DNA from: Acidimicrobiaceae bacterium
GTDB lineage: Bacteria > Actinomycetota > Acidimicrobiia > Acidimicrobiales > UBA10347
NCBI GenBank assembly: GCA_003485885.1
Contig: DNHM01000335.1
Location: forward strand, 1-9,515
Direction of reading: 5' to 3'
Length of the DNA: 9,515 nucleotides
The translations under genes were made by a program, and so were the position numbers. A model generated the notes under the pieces. That model made no database searches, was not told where the DNA came from, and worked only from the letters and a program-made list of their open reading frames with translations. Each line of letters starts with the position of its first letter. The stretch's first letter is position 1. This document shows, piece by piece, positions 5,726-9,515 of the stretch.

Positions 5726-6763
5726 TCAGCGCCTGGCTACCAAATCTGCCATCAACTGCACTGACTCTTCGGTCGGGTTCGCGATCTTGAAACCGGTGAT
5801 ACCCGAGTCGGCCCATGCAGGCCAACGTTCTTCGATGCGTTTGATCGAGCCGTACAGACCGGCTTCGTCCACGTATTCGTCGGGGATCGCATCGATCGCT
5901 TCTTGTTTGCGGCCAGCCAGGTACAACTCCTGGACCCGCTCGGCGACATCGCCATACCCACGCTGCACCATGTGTTGGTTGTGGAAGTTCAAGTTCTTGT
6001 GACCCATACCGCCGGCATACAGCGCGATACTCGGCTTCACCGCAGCCAGCGCGGCACCGACATCATCGGTGATCGTGACTGGCCCGCTGCCCATTATCTC
6101 GAAGTCTTTCCACGACTTGCCGTTGCCAGCCCGACGGAAACCTTCCTCGATCCACGGCCGGAAGTGCTCCATACGGCCAGGCACGAAATGCATAGGAAGC
6201 CAGCCATCGCAGAGTTCTGCCGTGAGTTTCACCGTCGCTTCTGAACCCGATCCGAGCCAGATGGGCAACGTGCGGTTGGTGTGCATGATCGACATCAACG
6301 GTTTGCCGATACCCATCGACCCTTCGCCGGTGAACGGCAGTTGGTATTCGCGACCGTCATGGGTCACCGGATCCTCGCGCAGGTTGATCTTGCGCATAAT
6401 CTGGATGTAGTCACGCAACCGCCAATACGGCTTGCCCCATGGTTCGCCGTACCAGCCTTCGACGATCTGGGGCCCCGAAACGCCAAGCCCGGCGATGACC
6501 CGATTGCCACCGGCTAATGCGTCGACTGTCTGTGCTTGCATCGCTGCCATCGCTGGGGCGCGACCCGCCAACTGCATGATGCCGGTGCCGAGACGGATCC
6601 GATCGGTATGGGCTGCGATCCACGCAAGCGGTGTGATCGCGTCGGATCCATAGGCCTCGGCGGTCCACACCGAGTCATAACCAAGCCGCTCCGCGAGCTG
6701 AACCAGTTCGAGCGGAATGCGCAACTTTGCACCCGAGTATCCAAGTGACAGTCCAAGCTTCAT
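5726..6763 (-). CDS. LLM-class F420-dependent oxidoreductase, Rv3520c-like
   Basis: A 345-residue cytoplasmic enzyme of the luciferase-like monooxygenase fold, expected to use reduced coenzyme F420 for hydride transfer to an organic or CoA-linked substrate. The N-terminus MKLGLSLGYSG, TAEAYGSDAITPLAW (34-48), LGTGIMQLAGRAP (58-70), GLGVSGPQIVEGWYG (92-106), the LCDGWLP block and the ALYAGGMGHKN block together closely resemble the mycobacterial Rv3520c-type subfamily. Length is normal and no key block is missing. ATG 6763 begins directly at the conserved MKLGL; an in-frame start at 6799 would add 12 unrelated residues. It is divergent from the CoA-transferase gene across 81 bases and 93 bases upstream of the LPRTG gene on the same strand. 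Physical pairing with a CoA-transferase suggests a role in acyl-CoA or xenobiotic breakdown, which is inference. F420 rather than FMN is assigned by family likeness. Confidence 0.92.
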   Translation of the reverse strand: MKLGLSLGYSGAKLRIPLELVQLAERLGYDSVWTAEAYGSDAITPLAWIAAHTDRIRLGTGIMQLAGRAPAMAAMQAQTVDALAGGNRVIAGLGVSGPQIVEGWYGEPWGKPYWRLRDYIQIMRKINLREDPVTHDGREYQLPFTGEGSMGIGKPLMSIMHTNRTLPIWLGSGSEATVKLTAELCDGWLPMHFVPGRMEHFRPWIEEGFRRAGNGKSWKDFEIMGSGPVTITDDVGAALAAVKPSIALYAGGMGHKNLNFHNQHMVQRGYGDVAERVQELYLAGRKQEAIDAIPDEYVDEAGLYGSIKRIEERWPAWADSGITGFKIANPTEESVQLMADLVARR

Positions 6764-6832
6764 CTGTCGAGTCTCGCTCAGCGCTGGCGACCAACCCAAC
6801 TTGCAGCCTTCTTCTGCGCCACAGCGAGCGGC

Positions 6833-6838
6833 TACGTT
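6833..6838 (+). promoter_or_regulatory. -10 element TACGTT placed for a leaderless CoA-transferase transcript
   Basis: TACGTT fits TANNNT and ends exactly 6 bases before ATG 6845; no Shine-Dalgarno sequence precedes the ATG. TTGCAG at 6801-6806 resembles a -35 but is 26 bases away, too far to pair normally. It lies in the 81-base divergent spacer, so this promoter and that of the oxidoreductase must overlap or sit back to back. Confidence 0.45.
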
Positions 6839-6844
6839 CGGACC

Positions 6845-9244
6845 ATGACAGACGGTGTGCTCTCAGGGCTGCGGGTAGTCGATTTCTCCTCGGGGCCGGC
6901 TGGCGGTTTAGCCACAACGGTGCTGGCGGACTTCGGCGCCGACGTGATCAAGGTCGAGCCGCCGGCTGGTGATCGATTCCGGTCGACGCCTTCCAGCCCG
7001 TTTTGGCTTCGAGGGAAACGGTCTGTCGTGCTCGATCTCACCACCGAGAGCGATCGCGGTCAGGCTCGCGAACTGGTGGCGTCGGCCGACGTCGTTGTCG
7101 CCGGCGGCCCGCCGTCACGGCTTCGTTCCTTCGGTATCGACCAGTCGTTGTGTGACGAGTTTCCTGGGCTGGTGCACTGCACGATCTCAGGCTGGGGCGT
7201 CAGCGGCCCGTATGCAGAGTTGCCCGGCTACGAAGGCCTGGTCGCTGCCAAGTCGGGGCGAATGGCGGCCTTCGATGTGCAACTTGACCAAGGCCGGCCG
7301 GTGTATTCAGCGGTGCAGGTCGCGACCCACGGCGCCAGCCAAGCAGCGGTCCAAGGAATCGTTGCTGCGCTGTTGCAGCGTGAACAGACCGGTCGTGGTG
7401 CAGCGGTCGAAACAAGCCTGGTGCAAGCACTGATGCCGTTTGACCTTGTCGATCTGCTCGCCCGCCAGATTGCGGTGCGAGACGGCCGCTCGTTCACCCC
7501 GCTGCGCCAACTGTCGCCCATGCCCACGTTGAACTACCACCCGCTTCGCACCAGCGACGGCAAATGGATTCAGTGCGGCAATCTGCTCGAGCACCTGTTC
7601 TACTCATTCCTCGATGCCATCGACCTGCTCGGTGAGTTCCTGATCGACGAGAAGTTCCAGGGAAGTCCCGCAGTGTGGTCGGTCGAAGCCACCGAAGAAG
7701 CACGCGATCGCATCCTGATCCGCATGCAGGAACGCACGGCCGACGAGTGGATGCAGGCTTTCGCCGAGAACGGCAATGTTGCGGCCGAACCCATCATCAG
7801 TGCCGCCGAAGCGCTGTCACATATCGATCTGGTCGAAGGGCAGGGCCTGGTCGAGATCGACGACGCTTCCGTTGGCGCCGTGACCCAGATCGCTCCGATC
7901 GCCGAACTCGTTGCTACCCCTGCGTCGGTCCACGGCGGGTCGCCGACGATTGGCCAGCACACCGACGAAGTATTGACCTCACTTGTCCCACGGGCTGCGA
8001 CCGAGCCAACCGAGGCCGCTGTTGCTGGCGTGCCGGGGCGGCCGCTCGAGGGCATAACGGTCGTTGACCTGTCGACGATCATTGCAGCGCCGCTTGCTAT
8101 GGCGATGCTGGCCGACCTGGGCGCACGCGTGATCAAGGTCGAACCCTATGGTGGCGACCCGTTTCGGGCCATGAACATCGAGGGCCGCATGGCGGTTAAG
8201 ACCAACGTTGGCAAAGAGTCAATCTGTATCAACTTGAAGACCGCCGAGGGCCAAGCAATCTTGCACGAGTTGGCGGTCGATGCCGATGTGCTCATCCACA
8301 ACTTCCGTGGCGAAGTGCCCGACAAGCTCGGCATTGGTTACGAGCAACTACGAGCGATCAACCCCGATCTGATCTGGGCGGTTGTGAACGGCTACGGACC
8401 GCATGGGCCAGGTGCGAAGCGGCCAGCAACCCACCCGGTGATGGGCGCATCTACCGGAGGCGTTGCGCTGCAAGCCGGCGAGGCGCTCACCCGCGATTGT
8501 CCGACCTTGGCAGACGTGCGCGAGAACTCGCGGCAGATCATGGCCGCGAACGAAGCGAACCCTGATCCCAACACCAGCGTGATTGCGGCGTCGGCGGTCA
8601 TGCTGGCGTTATTCGCACGTGAGCGTCGTGGTGGCGGCGGCCAGATGGTGCGGATCAACATGCAGGTCGCAAATGCATGGGCTAACCACGATGATTTCTT
8701 GGCCTACGAGGGTAAACCAGAGCGCCAGTCCGTCGACTCAGATCACCATGGCCTGCATGCCCGTTACCGCCTGTACCCCACCGCCGACGGCTGGGTGTTT
8801 CTTGCAGCCACGACCGATGCCGAGTTCGCTCGGTTCTGCGCTTCGGCCGGATGCGAACGTCTGGCCACGCATTCCATGGACGATGACCCACTGGCCGCCG
8901 AGTTGACAGCGGTGTTCGCTGGCCAGAGTGCCGAAGCGTGGGAAGCACAACTTGTGGCCGCTGGCGTGGGCTGTGTACGGGCCGACTCGATCGAGGTCGA
9001 TCGTTTCATCGGCGAGGACCCTCACATGGTCGGCAATGGCTGGGCGCCGCTGGTAGATCACACCCGGTTCGGGCGTCTGCGTCGTTGGGGTCCCGTGGTG
9101 ACCGTGGGCGGACTGAATCCCGACTACCGAGCCGCTCCGCTCGCCGGCGAACACACCGATGCCATCTTGGCGTCACTTGGCCACGACGCTGCATCGATCG
9201 CTTCGCTGCGCGAAACCAAAGTCGTCAACTCTGAACCGGTGTAG
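6845..9244 (+). CDS. tandem (fused) class III CoA-transferase, CaiB/BaiF family
   Basis: A 799-residue protein made of two CaiB/BaiF domains, about 5-382 and 399-781, joined by a short Ala/Pro/Glu linker. Each starts with the family signature (GLRVVDFSSGPAGG...LADFGADVIKVEPP; GITVVDLSTIIAAP...LADLGARVIKVEP). Each contains the R-E-x-x-G-x-G block (179-185; 592-598) and ends with G-[QE]-H-T-D (370-374; 769-773). These enzymes move CoA between carboxylic acids through an aspartyl-CoA thioester. The nucleophile normally lies 18 residues before the Arg of the RExTGxG block. At that position the C-terminal half has Asp574 (NPDPN) and the N-terminal half Thr161 (VATHG). So only the second half looks catalytically complete. 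Single-domain relatives are about 400 residues and usually dimerise as interlocked rings; the fusion may build a pseudo-dimer. ATG 6845 leads straight into the first signature. The acyl substrate cannot be told. Confidence 0.94.
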   Translation: MTDGVLSGLRVVDFSSGPAGGLATTVLADFGADVIKVEPPAGDRFRSTPSSPFWLRGKRSVVLDLTTESDRGQARELVASADVVVAGGPPSRLRSFGIDQSLCDEFPGLVHCTISGWGVSGPYAELPGYEGLVAAKSGRMAAFDVQLDQGRPVYSAVQVATHGASQAAVQGIVAALLQREQTGRGAAVETSLVQALMPFDLVDLLARQIAVRDGRSFTPLRQLSPMPTLNYHPLRTSDGKWIQCGNLLEHLFYSFLDAIDLLGEFLIDEKFQGSPAVWSVEATEEARDRILIRMQERTADEWMQAFAENGNVAAEPIISAAEALSHIDLVEGQGLVEIDDASVGAVTQIAPIAELVATPASVHGGSPTIGQHTDEVLTSLVPRAATEPTEAAVAGVPGRPLEGITVVDLSTIIAAPLAMAMLADLGARVIKVEPYGGDPFRAMNIEGRMAVKTNVGKESICINLKTAEGQAILHELAVDADVLIHNFRGEVPDKLGIGYEQLRAINPDLIWAVVNGYGPHGPGAKRPATHPVMGASTGGVALQAGEALTRDCPTLADVRENSRQIMAANEANPDPNTSVIAASAVMLALFARERRGGGGQMVRINMQVANAWANHDDFLAYEGKPERQSVDSDHHGLHARYRLYPTADGWVFLAATTDAEFARFCASAGCERLATHSMDDDPLAAELTAVFAGQSAEAWEAQLVAAGVGCVRADSIEVDRFIGEDPHMVGNGWAPLVDHTRFGRLRRWGPVVTVGGLNPDYRAAPLAGEHTDAILASLGHDAASIASLRETKVVNSEPV

Positions 9245-9515
9245 CTATCTCTGCTTCGACCCATGCTTGCGGTCACACTGCGGACGGTTGACGCCCGTGC
9301 CAGCCCGCTGACACGGAACCTGAGCGAATAGTTTCTCCGTTACCCCGAGGCCAACAGAGTCTGGCACCGGCGCTCCAAGCTCAGCAGGCCAAGTGAACCC
9401 GCGGCTATCTGCTGCACACTCCTCCGAAACCCTCGCCCTGCGCCCATTCACCGGTCACACAGCTCTCGTCGGGCTCAACAGTTCGTTGGTCACGGAGGGT
9501 CTGACCCCGCGTGAC
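9245..9515. other. non-coding tail with no recognised gene
   Basis: The 271 bases after the CoA-transferase contain no frame that looks like a protein on either strand, no tRNA-like arm set and no clear terminator. A weak 5-bp inverted repeat (CCGTG 9295-9299, CACGG 9312-9316) is probably chance. The only notable structure is the palindrome at the very end. Confidence 0.5.
9489..9515. repeat. 27-base imperfect palindrome at the window edge
   Basis: Two 13-base arms around a central T match at 11 of 13 positions: the outer GTCACG pairs with CGTGAC and the inner GGGTC with GACCC, with two mismatches between. As RNA it would fold with GGG/CCC closing a 5-base loop. It lies about 245 bases past the CoA-transferase stop and touches the window end, so flanking T-run, further copies or extension cannot be judged. 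It may be a terminator hairpin, a dispersed intergenic repeat or an operator. Confidence 0.5.

Noticed and set aside
6764..6799. Start at 6799 for the F420 oxidoreductase
   Set aside because: The family begins at MKLGL (ATG 6763); the 12 extra residues are unrelated and would use up part of the divergent promoter spacer.
9245..9451. 68-codon minus-strand frame after the CoA-transferase
   Set aside because: No recognised motif, no ribosome site, and composition typical of chance frames in GC-rich DNA.

Overview
This 9.5 kb window is high-GC bacterial chromosome. The mix points to an actinobacterium: an F420-type luciferase-like oxidoreductase, a fused pair of CaiB/BaiF CoA-transferase domains, an LPXTG cell-wall protein, and two start codons placed exactly where leaderless mRNAs would begin. 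A non-mycobacterial lineage such as Acidimicrobiia is plausible, but that is inference from protein flavour and was not tested. No phage, transposase, CRISPR, tRNA or rRNA signal was seen.

Left part (1-4164, all + strand). The window opens inside a CapD/FlaA1-type nucleotide-sugar 4,6-dehydratase (2-1063). Next come an unrecognised polytopic membrane protein (1222-2079), a glycoside hydrolase family 1 homologue (best start 2221, to 3486) and an HD-domain metalloprotein (3580-4164). The GH1 homologue keeps the family scaffold, but both catalytic glutamates are replaced (Asp166, Gly346).

Middle (4165-4795). This is a 631-base stretch with no convincing long gene. Its right half is AT-richer than the surroundings and holds short direct repeats, a palindrome and a small hairpin. 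They lie just upstream, on the minus strand, of a possible 42-residue peptide gene (4318-4446) with a strong Shine-Dalgarno sequence.

Right part. Two minus-strand genes are a secreted, wall-anchored LPRTG protein (4796-5632) and, upstream of it, a luciferase-like F420-dependent oxidoreductase resembling the Rv3520c family (5726-6763). Divergent from the latter, across 81 bases, is an 799-residue tandem class III CoA-transferase (6845-9244). Only its C-terminal half keeps the catalytic aspartate (Asp574); the N-terminal half has Thr161. The divergent pair suggests shared control in acyl-CoA metabolism. The last 271 bases hold no gene and end in a 27-base palindrome cut by the window edge.

The best leads for unusual biology are the two proteins with lost catalytic residues, the repeat-rich island with its small peptide gene, and the inverted repeat flanking the likely promoter of the LPRTG gene. 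I see no complete novel multi-gene system.
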